Origin: Oscillospiraceae bacterium
GTDB lineage: Bacteria; Bacillota_A; Clostridia; Oscillospirales; Oscillospiraceae
DNA length: 5,378 nt
Assembly: GCA_017415945.1 (NCBI GenBank)
Contig: JAFQDR010000228.1
Location: 1-5,378, forward strand
Reading direction: 5' to 3'
In this document: piece by piece, positions 1 through 5,354 of the stretch
Position numbering within the stretch: position 1 is the stretch's first letter
Layout of the letters: every line of letters begins with the position of its first letter
The notes under the pieces: generated by a model
Told to the model about the DNA's origin: nothing
Databases searched by the model: none
Seen by the model: only the letters and a program-made list of their open reading frames with translations
Made by a program: the position numbers and the translations under genes

Positions 1-545
1 ACATAGTCCCCGGGCTCCTCCCCCTGCCGAAACTGCCTGTCGATAAACAGCCGCTTGAAATATCCGTGGGATGGCCCTCCCGGGTTGCAGGTGTAATACA
101 CCCGTTTGGGAAACTCGTTCACCCCGCGGACGGAAGCGGTGATGCGGCGGATCCAATCCTCACGGAGCTGGGTGGCCTCGTCCAAAAAGATCACATCATA
201 CTCCGCACCCTGATACCGCCCCAGATCTCGGTCGGCATTGCAGTATCCGAAAGAGATGGCGGAGCCGTTTGGGAATTGGAAGACCTTCTCTGTCTTGTTG
301 TATTTGGCAATGCCATGGAGCAGCTCCAACAGAGGGGTAATGTGGTTATTCAACAGCTCAGGATATGTACGGCGGACAATGAGCACCTTAATGCCCCCAT
401 ATCTCAGACACAGCAGCACAGCCTTCACCCGCACACACCAGCTTTTCCCGCCACCGCGGGCTCCCCCGAAGCCGATGTGCTTGCAGCTTGCCGTGAGAAA
501 CAGCTTCTGCTTCTCATTGGGCGGATCGATCTTCAGTTGTTTCAT
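1..545 (-). CDS. terL: Phage terminase large subunit, N-terminal ATPase part (partial, runs off the window start)
   Basis: Packaging motor ATPase/nuclease that pumps phage DNA into the prohead. The gene reads leftward from ATG 543-545 and 181 codons are visible, with the rest beyond position 1. Seen: Walker A GGARGGGKS at residues 27-35 (Lys34), an RRTYPEL segment at 58-64 followed by NNHITPLL as in many PBSX-like large terminases, Walker B VIFLDE at 118-123 with Asp122 and catalytic Glu123, and TCNPGG at 152-157 matching the motif III coupling region. The C-terminal RNase H-like nuclease domain would lie outside the window. The start is fixed by AGGAGG (550-555) four bases upstream. The gene follows terS on the same strand, across a 310-bp gap filled by a hairpin element. 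Family assignment is firm from the motifs; the exact Pfam subfamily (Terminase_3 or Terminase_6) is not decided. Confidence 0.95.
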   Translation of the reverse strand, partial: MKQLKIDPPNEKQKLFLTASCKHIGFGGARGGGKSWCVRVKAVLLCLRYGGIKVLIVRRTYPELLNNHITPLLELLHGIAKYNKTEKVFQFPNGSAISFGYCNADRDLGRYQGAEYDVIFLDEATQLREDWIRRITASVRGVNEFPKRVYYTCNPGGPSHGYFKRLFIDRQFRQGEEPGDY

Positions 546-549
546 AGCA

Positions 550-555
550 CCTCCT
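550..555 (-). promoter_or_regulatory. Ribosome binding site of terL
   Basis: Perfect AGGAGG on the minus strand, four bases before the terL ATG. It lies only four bases from the outer end of the hairpin element at 560, so the element stops just short of the translation signal. Confidence 0.85.
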
Positions 556-559
556 ACAA

Positions 560-594
560 GGCTCTCCTTAAAAGGAGAGCTCAGACTGTCAAAA
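560..594. repeat. Left terminal inverted repeat of the 560-828 element
   Basis: Contains the hairpin GCTCTCC(561-567)-TTAAAA-GGAGAGC(574-580), then CTGTCAAAA (586-594). Pairs in inverted orientation with 794-828; the five mismatches fall mainly just outside the hairpin arms. Confidence 0.75.
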
Positions 595-608
595 AATGCT
601 TCGCAGAA

Positions 609-628
609 TTTCGTCCGCGAGGACGAAA
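609..628 (+). other. Perfect 8-bp hairpin with a GCGA tetraloop
   Basis: TTTCGTCC (609-616) pairs perfectly with GGACGAAA (621-628). The four-base loop reads GCGA on the plus strand, which fits the GNRA class of stable RNA tetraloops. On the minus strand the loop would be TCGC, which is not such a motif. It is part of the larger element. Confidence 0.7.
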
Positions 629-640
629 CAAAGTCAAATC

Positions 641-675
641 TATTTTTCGCGCCGGCATGTACGAAGCGAAAAATA
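641..675. other. 10-bp perfect inverted repeat
   Basis: TATTTTTCGC (641-650) pairs perfectly with GCGAAAAATA (666-675) around a 15-base loop that holds the palindrome GCCGGC. It is an internal stem of the 560-828 element. Confidence 0.7.
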
Positions 676-680
676 CAAAT

Positions 681-740
681 AGGTCTGCAAGTGTGGAATT
701 TGTTCGCAGAATGCGGACAAATTATGCGCGAAGCAGACCT
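681..740 (+). other. Long composite hairpin, 60 bases
   Basis: Outer stem AGGTCTGC (681-688) with GCAGACCT (733-740), a middle stem 691-695 with 725-729 containing several G-U pairs, and an inner 11-bp stem 697-707 with 713-723 whose only imperfect position is T704-G716. That position is a wobble pair in plus-strand RNA but an A-C mismatch in minus-strand RNA. The terminal loop is AGAAT (708-712). Confidence 0.65.
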
Positions 741-769
741 GCTTGCCCATCGCGTAAGCGGGGGCTTCT

Positions 770-802
770 CTGTCAAAATGCTCCGTAGGAGTATTTTGAC
801 AG
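770..802 (+). other. 15-bp hairpin with a three-base loop
   Basis: Positions 770-784 pair with 788-802 around the loop GTA. All pairs are Watson-Crick except G780-T792, a wobble pair only in plus-strand RNA. No T-run follows on either strand, so it does not look like an intrinsic terminator. Confidence 0.75.
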
Positions 803-828
803 ACTCGGCTCTCCTTTTCAGGAGAGCT
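794..828. repeat. Right terminal inverted repeat of the 560-828 element
   Basis: Inverted partner of 560-594. It contains the hairpin GCTCTCC (808-814)-TTTTCA-GGAGAGC (821-827). Beyond it, 829-855 is a short spacer to the terS stop codon with a weak dyad (829-846) and no other feature I can identify. Confidence 0.75.
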
Positions 829-855
829 GTCGAGCGAATGCGAGACTGAGAGGTC

Positions 856-1401
856 TTACCTGCTCCACTCCGCCGCATCCTCTCCAAACACCACTTCAAT
901 GCCGTCAGCATTCTTCTCCGCCTGCTCCAGCCGCTGCCGTGCCAGCTGCTCCCGCAGTTCCTGCTCACGGTCGGGCAGCCCATACAAATCACGAGTCAGC
1001 CCCGTAAGCTTTTCCAGCACCGTTCCCATATCCTTCATGGCCTTGGTGTCCGCCTTATCGAACACCGCCTCCGTGGTATGGGTGCCCTCCTCGTCCTTTT
1101 CCTTCACAATATACCGATAAAACTGCTTGGGATCGTCCAAAGCATCCAAGGCCGCATCCATAAGCTTGTCGGTGCTGCCCATGAGCCGCGCCATACGCTC
1201 CGCCGCCTCATCCGCCATACGATCCGAGGTCTTGGCCATGACACGGTCACGGTGCCTGCGCCGCAGCTGACTCCACTGCTCCGCCATACTGCGGTACTGC
1301 ACCTGTCCCAAAGGCACCCCGTATTTCTCCGCCAGCTTGGTTTTACTGATATTCGTGGTCACATATTCCGTTTTCATATCCTCCCAATTACAATCGGGCA
1401 C
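856..1401 (-). CDS. terS: Phage terminase small subunit
   Basis: DNA-recognition subunit that binds the phage packaging site and loads the large terminase; 181 aa. Seen: an N-terminal helix-turn-helix-like segment at about residues 17-48 (SKTKLAEKYGVP followed by a basic RRRHRDR stretch), the common arrangement in small terminases of Firmicute phages. A charged, Glu/Arg/Gln-rich helix at about 143-170 is a likely coiled coil for oligomerisation or TerL contact. The start is GTG at 1399-1401, chosen because GGAGGTG (1407-1413) is five bases upstream; the in-frame ATG at codon 9 has no such site. terL follows on the same strand. The Cro-like gene lies upstream, and a perfect operator-like palindrome (1422-1438) sits between the two. 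Identification rests on the N-terminal pattern plus its position before terL. Confidence 0.88.
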   Translation of the reverse strand: MPDCNWEDMKTEYVTTNISKTKLAEKYGVPLGQVQYRSMAEQWSQLRRRHRDRVMAKTSDRMADEAAERMARLMGSTDKLMDAALDALDDPKQFYRYIVKEKDEEGTHTTEAVFDKADTKAMKDMGTVLEKLTGLTRDLYGLPDREQELREQLARQRLEQAEKNADGIEVVFGEDAAEWSR

Positions 1402-1406
1402 AGTAT

Positions 1407-1413
1407 CACCTCC
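1407..1413 (-). promoter_or_regulatory. Ribosome binding site that fixes the terS GTG start
   Basis: GGAGGTG on the minus strand, five bases before GTG 1399-1401. Its strength and spacing decide for the GTG over the downstream ATG at codon 9. Confidence 0.8.
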
Positions 1414-1421
1414 CCTCTGTT

Positions 1422-1438
1422 GTAACTTATGAAGTTAC
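1422..1438. promoter_or_regulatory. Perfect 17-bp operator-like palindrome in front of terS
   Basis: GTAACTT-ATG-AAGTTAC, a perfect 7-bp dyad with a three-base centre, between the stop of the Cro-like gene and the terS ribosome binding site. Degenerate copies of the same dyad overlap the two divergent promoters at 1705-1743, so this is most simply another binding site for the CI-like repressor or the Cro-like protein. I see no good promoter over it: TTGCAT lies at a usable -35 distance but has no matching -10. A roadblock to readthrough from the upstream promoter is therefore as plausible as direct promoter repression. Confidence 0.65.
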
Positions 1439-1440
1439 CC

Positions 1441-1635
1441 TTATGCAAAAAAAATAGCTTCGGGGTGCTTTAGCTCCAGCAGCTCTGTCAGCAGCAGGAT
1501 ATCCTGTGTGCCGAATTTCCCCGACTGCAGCTTTTTGCAATAGCACTGCTCACTGATTCCAAGATGCCACGCCACCTGTGCAGCAGTAAGCCCCTGTGTC
1601 TCCATCTCCCATTTCAGTCTGTCTGTTTGAACCAT
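1441..1635 (-). CDS. Small Cro-like helix-turn-helix regulator
   Basis: A 64-aa protein made almost entirely of one XRE-type DNA-binding domain. Helices 2-3 are seen at about residues 16-40 (LTAAQVAWHLGISEQCYCKKLQSG), and the last residues, PEAIFFA, resemble the ending of many small Firmicute phage regulators. By family and position, facing the larger repressor across divergent promoters, it is the likely lytic-side antirepressor (Cro role). The start ATG 1633-1635 has AAGGAG (1642-1647) six bases upstream. Its promoter (1688-1716) is strong. It would be transcribed with terS and terL. Two cysteines in the recognition-helix region (CYC) are unusual but not diagnostic. The fold is clear; the Cro role is inferred from context. 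Confidence 0.85.
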   Translation of the reverse strand: MVQTDRLKWEMETQGLTAAQVAWHLGISEQCYCKKLQSGKFGTQDILLLTELLELKHPEAIFFA

Positions 1636-1687
1636 GTCTCACTCCTTATCTGTTACGGATATATTATTATCTCTTTCGGATAGCTGC

Positions 1688-1716
1688 ATAGTATCAAAAC
1701 TTTTGTAACTTGTCAA
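1688..1716 (-). promoter_or_regulatory. Leftward sigma-70-type promoter for the Cro-like/terminase operon
   Basis: On the minus strand: -35 TTGACA (1711-1716, perfect), a 17-base spacer, -10 TACTAT (1688-1693). Transcription should start near 1681, giving a leader of about 45 bases before the Cro-like gene. An imperfect operator copy (1705-1721) overlaps the -35 box. Confidence 0.88.
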
Positions 1717-1721
1717 GATAT
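1705..1721. promoter_or_regulatory. Operator-like dyad over the leftward -35 box
   Basis: GTAACTT-GTC-AAGATAT: the left half is identical to the perfect site at 1422-1438 and the right half matches 5 of 7. It covers the -35 of the leftward promoter, so occupancy would block the Cro-like/terminase operon. Confidence 0.6.
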
Positions 1722-1726
1722 TGCAA

Positions 1727-1743
1727 TTGACTTTTTAAGTTAC
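1727..1743. promoter_or_regulatory. Operator-like dyad over the rightward -35 box
   Basis: TTGACTT-TTT-AAGTTAC: the right half is perfect and the left half matches 5 of 7. Its centre is 22 bp from that of the 1705-1721 site, about two helical turns, which would suit cooperative dimers. Confidence 0.6.
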
Positions 1744-1755
1744 CGCAGATATAAT
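1727..1755 (+). promoter_or_regulatory. Rightward sigma-70-type promoter for the repressor operon
   Basis: -35 TTGACT (1727-1732), a 17-base spacer, -10 TATAAT (1750-1755, perfect). Start expected near 1762, leaving a leader of about 100 bases to the repressor ATG. The two -35 boxes of the divergent promoters are only 10 bp apart, so the polymerases should exclude one another. Confidence 0.88.
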
Positions 1756-1756
1756 A

Positions 1757-1763
1757 AAGTTAC
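1757..1763. promoter_or_regulatory. Operator half-site at the rightward transcription start
   Basis: AAGTTAC followed by CC, as in the perfect site. The matching left half would be 1747-1753, but only 2 of 7 bases fit. Its implied centre is 20 bp from the neighbouring site, making it a possible weak third operator for autoregulation of the repressor gene. Confidence 0.4.
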
Positions 1764-1803
1764 CCAACATCCATGACCAAGGAAAAAGCACCCCAATCTG
1801 TAG

Positions 1804-1825
1804 GGACCGTCGCCCTCGACGGTCC
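1804..1825. repeat. REP-like perfect hairpin in the repressor leader
   Basis: GGACCGTCG (1804-1812) pairs perfectly with CGACGGTCC (1817-1825) around the loop CCCT. It is preceded by TGTAG and sits between the rightward promoter and the repressor ribosome binding site, so it is transcribed in the leader. No T-run follows, so it is not a canonical terminator. Sequences of this style are, from memory, frequent intergenic palindromes in gut Clostridia. Confidence 0.7.
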
Positions 1826-1865
1826 GCGAATTCCTTGACATTGACAACACAAGGAGCTGACACAA

Positions 1866-2516
1866 ATGAAAATCGGCGAACGCATCAAATACAGACGGGA
1901 GTCTCTGGGCATTGCCCAGACCCAGCTGGCAGAGCAGATCGGCACATCCAAGCAGAACCTGTACAAATACGAAAACGGCATCATTGCCAATATCCCCGCG
2001 GACAAAATCGAGGCCATTGCCAAGGCCCTGCACACCACCCCCGCATATCTCATGGGCTGGAGCGATGACCCGTCTTTGACTGCCGCAGCCCCCACCCTCC
2101 CGGACAACATTCTTCCCATGCCGAAAATGAAGCGCATTCCCCTCATCGGCACCATTGCCTGCGGGAAACCGATTCTGGCGGTGGAAAACACGGGGGATAT
2201 GGTTTCCGTACCCGAAAATATCGACGCGGATTTCTCCCTCCGCTGCAAGGGGGACAGCATGGTCAACGCCCGTATTTTCGACGGGGATATTGTGTATATC
2301 AAGGAGCGGCCCATGGTGGAAAACGGAGAGATCGCCGCCGTCCTCATCGGTGACGAAGCCACACTGAAGCGAGTGTACTACACCCCCGGCAGTGACCGCA
2401 TCACTCTGCGGGCCTGCAACCCCGTATATCCCGATATGGAATACGAAGGGGAAAGCCTGTCGCATATTCGAATCTTGGGCAAAGCCGTAGCCTTCACCAG
2501 CACTATTCGGCTGTAA
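1866..2516 (+). CDS. CI/LexA-like self-cleaving phage repressor (XRE helix-turn-helix plus S24 peptidase)
   Basis: Master repressor that keeps the prophage silent and is inactivated by RecA-stimulated autocleavage; 216 aa. Seen: an N-terminal helix-turn-helix at residues 16-37 (QTQLAEQIGTSKQNLYKYENG), a linker rich in Ala/Pro at about 65-90, and a C-terminal peptidase domain. The scissile site is Ala98-Cys99-Gly100. The nucleophile is Ser131 in GDSM and the general base is Lys168 in TLKR. The Ser-Lys spacing of 37 equals that of LexA (Ser119, Lys156), and Cys-Gly cleavage is known from P22 C2 repressor. The start ATG has AAGGAG (1851-1856) nine bases upstream. It is driven by the promoter at 1727-1755 and followed after 23 bp by the surface-protein gene. 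Its divergent position opposite a Cro-like gene argues for phage repressor rather than host LexA. Confidence 0.94.
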   Translation: MKIGERIKYRRESLGIAQTQLAEQIGTSKQNLYKYENGIIANIPADKIEAIAKALHTTPAYLMGWSDDPSLTAAAPTLPDNILPMPKMKRIPLIGTIACGKPILAVENTGDMVSVPENIDADFSLRCKGDSMVNARIFDGDIVYIKERPMVENGEIAAVLIGDEATLKRVYYTPGSDRITLRACNPVYPDMEYEGESLSHIRILGKAVAFTSTIRL

Positions 2517-2539
2517 CGGACCTAATGGGAGATACGACC

Positions 2540-5354
2540 ATGAGAAAAAGACTTACCGCAATTTTCATTGCTTTGACCATATGGGTATCCCTGCTGCCCA
2601 TATCCGCTGCAGCGGCGAACACAGAGACTGAAGCGGAAACAAAAGCAGCCGTTTCCAAAATGCTCACGGACTACGCAAAAAAGGTATATCAAAATAATGC
2701 AGACGATGAGGCCTTTTCCGATTTCTTCGTCCACGCCTTTTTCGGAAACGGAAAAATGATGGTGCTTTCCGAGAAAAGCCCCATGACCTCCGCACTTTTC
2801 AATTCCCGCCTGCTGCAGGAGGCCTTGACCGAGGAAATCACCACCGCCATTCTGACGGCACAGGAGCTGCAGGTAAAGGAATTTTACGGAAACGGCAGTA
2901 CAAGCTGGCACAATTACCTGTATAACTACTCTGCCACAGGATACCTAAAAAAAGCCGAAACAAAATATACCACCCCGGTTGGAGAGCTCTTTGTTCCAAC
3001 CGTTGCGGATGGGAAGACCTGTCACTACACGGGCGCTGTCAACGAAAACGATCAGGTGCAAACACTGTTGACAGGCGGTCTGAATACCTCCTTTGAATTA
3101 AAGGAACTCCAAAGACGCAACGGCAGAGTCAGCTATTCCGTTGTAATTTTGTTATCGGATATATTCGATTTCGACGGAACCTACGATGATGTTGCAAAGC
3201 AAGGCTACGATACGTCCAAGGATGAACGACTGAAGGATCTTGGCTGGCTGATGACCTTTATGGGCATAGATGAATTCGACTGGTCCTTCCGTACGACCCT
3301 CCAAGTGGAAACCCCGATCAATTGCGACCATCAAGCAAACAACTATCATTTCCGATACAGCGCAAATGATCAAAAGCTGGAATGCATAAAGGAAGATGGG
3401 TTCACGCAAAACGAATGGAAGCAGATGGGAACCAAAAACAACGGCAATTATTTTCGACTGCAGGACACGATCTCGCTTCGCCACGATCGCCCATGGAAAA
3501 TTGAATATACATTCAATAAAAATACACGGCTCATGCTTTCGGAAACCAACTCCTATCAAAGCGGCCCGACCTACCTATACCACAGTGACAAAACCTATGC
3601 TGCCGCTACACGCTATCTCTACAATGACCCCAATGACCCCACGTACAGTATGCTGGATTCCTCATTTGTGGACATTTCCAAATTATTCAAATATACGGAA
3701 GCCCATGATTACAGATGCTGCATGGAGAACAGAATCTCCGCTGACGGAAGCAACATGGTTTACATTACCATAACCGATGATACATTGGGCGAAGTCGTCG
3801 TGGATGGGGTACCAATGAACGATCATCGCATTCGAAGAGACTTGAGCATAGGCTTGGAAGACCTGCACGAAAAGACAGATTTCCTCAACGGAATGGATCT
3901 CATGATCCGCTACATCGGCACATCAAGCTTCCTGCTAACCTTCGATTTGGATCTTAAGATTTGGGAAAACGGTTCGGAAGAAAGCTCTTTGTTCACAAGC
4001 GCTTACCGCACACCCACCTGCACCAAAGACGGCGGAATCGTTTCCACATGCGCGGATTGCGGTTACGAAACAATCGACAAACGAGAACAAGCCTACGGAC
4101 ACACCACAAGCACATACACTGTGGAGCAAGCCCCCAATTGTACCGAGGATGCAATTGAGTGCGCAGAATGTGAGCGATGCGGAGAGACCGTCCGCAGAAC
4201 CGCCACCGGCACCGCCCTTGGGCACAGCTTCGGGGAGTATGTCTATGACAACAATGCATCCTGCACCGCCGACGGCACACAGACCCGCAAGTGCACCCGC
4301 TGCGATGTAACGGAGACGATAACTGCTCCCGACACCGCAATGGGTCATGATTACAAGGCTGTGGTGACCGAGCCCACTTACACCGAGCAGGGCTACACCA
4401 CTTATACCTGCACCGTCTGTGGGGACAGCTACAAGGATGATTACACCGACGTAAAGCAGCACAGCTATGTGGGCGTTGTGACCGAGCCTACCTGCACCGC
4501 ACAGGGCTTCACCACCTATACCTGTTCCGAATGCGGCGACAGCTATGTGGACGACTACACGGATATGATCGCCCATACCCCTGTCATCGATCCCGCCGTG
4601 AAGCCCACCTGTTCGGAAAAGGGCAAGACCGAGGGCAGTCACTGCGGCGTGTGCGGTTATGTCATCAAGAAGCAGGCTCTCATCAGCACCAACGACAATC
4701 ACACCATGGAAGAATCCATTGTAAAAATGCCCACATACGACGAGCCCGGACAGCTGGCCTACATCTGCACGGGCTGCGGCAAGACGGATTACATGGAAAT
4801 TCCCCCGCTGAACAAGCCCCTCGTGAACCCCTTCACCGATGTAACGGAAAGTGACTGGTTCTTCGAGCCCGTGCTGTGGGCAGTACAAGAGGGTGTCACA
4901 GGCGGCAAGACCGAGACCACCTTCGCGCCCAATGAGGGCTGTACCAGAGCACAGGTGGTGACCTTCCTGTGGGCTGCTAACGGTAAGCCCGAGCCCACAA
5001 GTGAAAATCCCTTCACGGACGTAGCCAATAATGCGTGGTATCTGAAGCCCGTATTGTGGGCGGTTGAAAATGGCATTAGCACGGGCGTGACCGCAACGGA
5101 ATTTGGACCCGACCAAACCTGTACCAGAGCCCAAATCGCCACCTTTCTGTGGGCAACCAACGGCAAGCCCGCAGTCAGCGCAAGCAGCGAGTTTGTTGAT
5201 GTAGGGGATACGGATTGGTATTCCACCCCCCATCATCTGGGCAAAGGAAAACGATGTGACGGGCGGCATCGGCGACGGCAAATTCGGCCCCAACGACACC
5301 TGTACCCGCGCGCAGGTGGTAACCTTCCTGAAGAAGGTCTACGCAAACAAGTAA
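2540..5354 (+). CDS. Secreted SLH-anchored surface protein with CxxC repeat modules, frameshifted near the 3' end
   Basis: Predicted cell-surface protein, about 937 aa once the frame is restored. Seen: signal peptide 1-26 (MRKR, hydrophobic core, cut near SAAAA/N); an unrecognised region to about 490, whose 300-477 part (ISLRHDRPWKIEYTF, later LTFDLDLKIWENG) faintly suggests a concanavalin/LamG-like beta sandwich; a Cys-rich part at about 490-755 with seven CxxC pairs in repeated PTCT..G..Y.C..CG modules; and three SLH repeats (763-822, 823-883, 884-937) with TRAQ motifs. SLH domains bind pyruvylated wall polymer in Firmicutes, so the ectodomain is displayed. One extra C in the run 5226-5231 shifts the frame after Pro897; the remaining SLH sequence and stop TAA (5352-5354) follow in the next frame, whereas the unshifted frame stays open to the window end. 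GGAG (2528-2531) supports ATG 2540. No terminator or clear promoter separates it from the repressor gene. Ligand and function unknown. Confidence 0.85.
4346..4573 (+). repeat. Two tandem 38-codon CxxC modules
   Basis: 4346-4459 and 4460-4573 are adjacent direct repeats of 114 bp each; 26 of 38 residues are identical, including VVTEPT, TTYTC, CGDSY and DDYTD. The first copy has Tyr where the second has the leading Cys of PTC. More divergent modules flank them, so the array probably grew by unequal recombination. Confidence 0.8.
5226..5231 (+). other. C6 tract at the frameshift in SLH repeat 3
   Basis: Read as ACC CCC C|ATC ATC TGG GCA. Five C would continue the SLH repeat as TPIIWAKEND; six C break it. 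It could be a base-calling error, a fixed mutation, or a slippage site used for phase variation or +1 ribosomal shifting at CCC-C. Confidence 0.85.

Larger units (their letters stand above)
560..828. repeat. Hairpin-rich MITE/REPIN-like element between terS and terL
   Basis: A 269-bp non-coding block bounded by 35-bp imperfect terminal inverted repeats (560-594 against 794-828, 30 of 35 matching by hand count). Each end is itself a hairpin, GCTCTCC/GGAGAGC with a six-base loop. Inside are further stems: 609-616/621-628, 641-650/666-675, 681-688/733-740 enclosing 691-707/713-729, 741-746/754-759, and 770-784/788-802. CTGTCAAAA occurs at 586-594 and 770-778, and TTCGCAGAAT at about 600-609 and 703-712. 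No transposase is encoded, so it would be a non-autonomous mobile repeat or a structured RNA. I see no convincing target-site duplication. Removing it would leave terS and terL about 42 bp apart, which suggests insertion into a formerly compact junction. The palindromic style resembles interspersed repeats of gut Clostridia as I recall them; a genome-wide search would settle this. Confidence 0.7.

Noticed and set aside
560..828. Hairpins as intrinsic terminators between terS and terL
   Set aside because: None of the stems is followed by a T-run on either strand, and several lack a GC-rich base.
560..828. CRISPR array or tandem repeat
   Set aside because: The repeated motifs are inverted and irregularly spaced, with no constant repeat-spacer period.
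66..849. Overlapping plus-strand open frames of 240 and 203 codons
   Set aside because: Their first halves are opposite terL, which carries intact Walker motifs. Their second halves run through the hairpin element, and neither shows a domain.
1650..1664. Weak dyad TATC/GATA around TGTTACG in the leftward leader as another operator
   Set aside because: It shares GTAAC on the minus strand but not the GTAACTT-N3-AAGTTAC layout; too weak to call.
1773..1838. Possible 21-codon leader peptide before the repressor
   Set aside because: There is no ribosome binding site, it reads through the REP-like hairpin, and such translations of intergenic repeats are common artefacts.
1740..2465. Minus-strand open frames opposite the repressor gene
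   Set aside because: The plus strand encodes a complete helix-turn-helix plus S24 repressor with correct catalytic spacing; the opposite frames are shadows.
1866..2516. Host LexA
   Set aside because: The domain order is similar, but the XRE-type N-terminus, the divergent Cro-like partner, operators unlike the usual Firmicute LexA box, and the neighbouring terminase genes favour a phage repressor.
2525..2542. Alternative in-frame start of the surface protein at ATG 2525
   Set aside because: It lacks a ribosome binding site and would add five residues before the Lys/Arg start of the signal peptide. ATG 2540 has GGAG at a good distance.
3935..5299. Minus-strand open frame of 454 codons opposite the Cys-rich and SLH part
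   Set aside because: The sense strand has a coherent signal peptide, CxxC modules and SLH repeats in one frame. The antisense frame gives low-complexity Gly/Val/Ala-rich sequence, is explained by GC-rich repeated codons, and has no recognisable domain.
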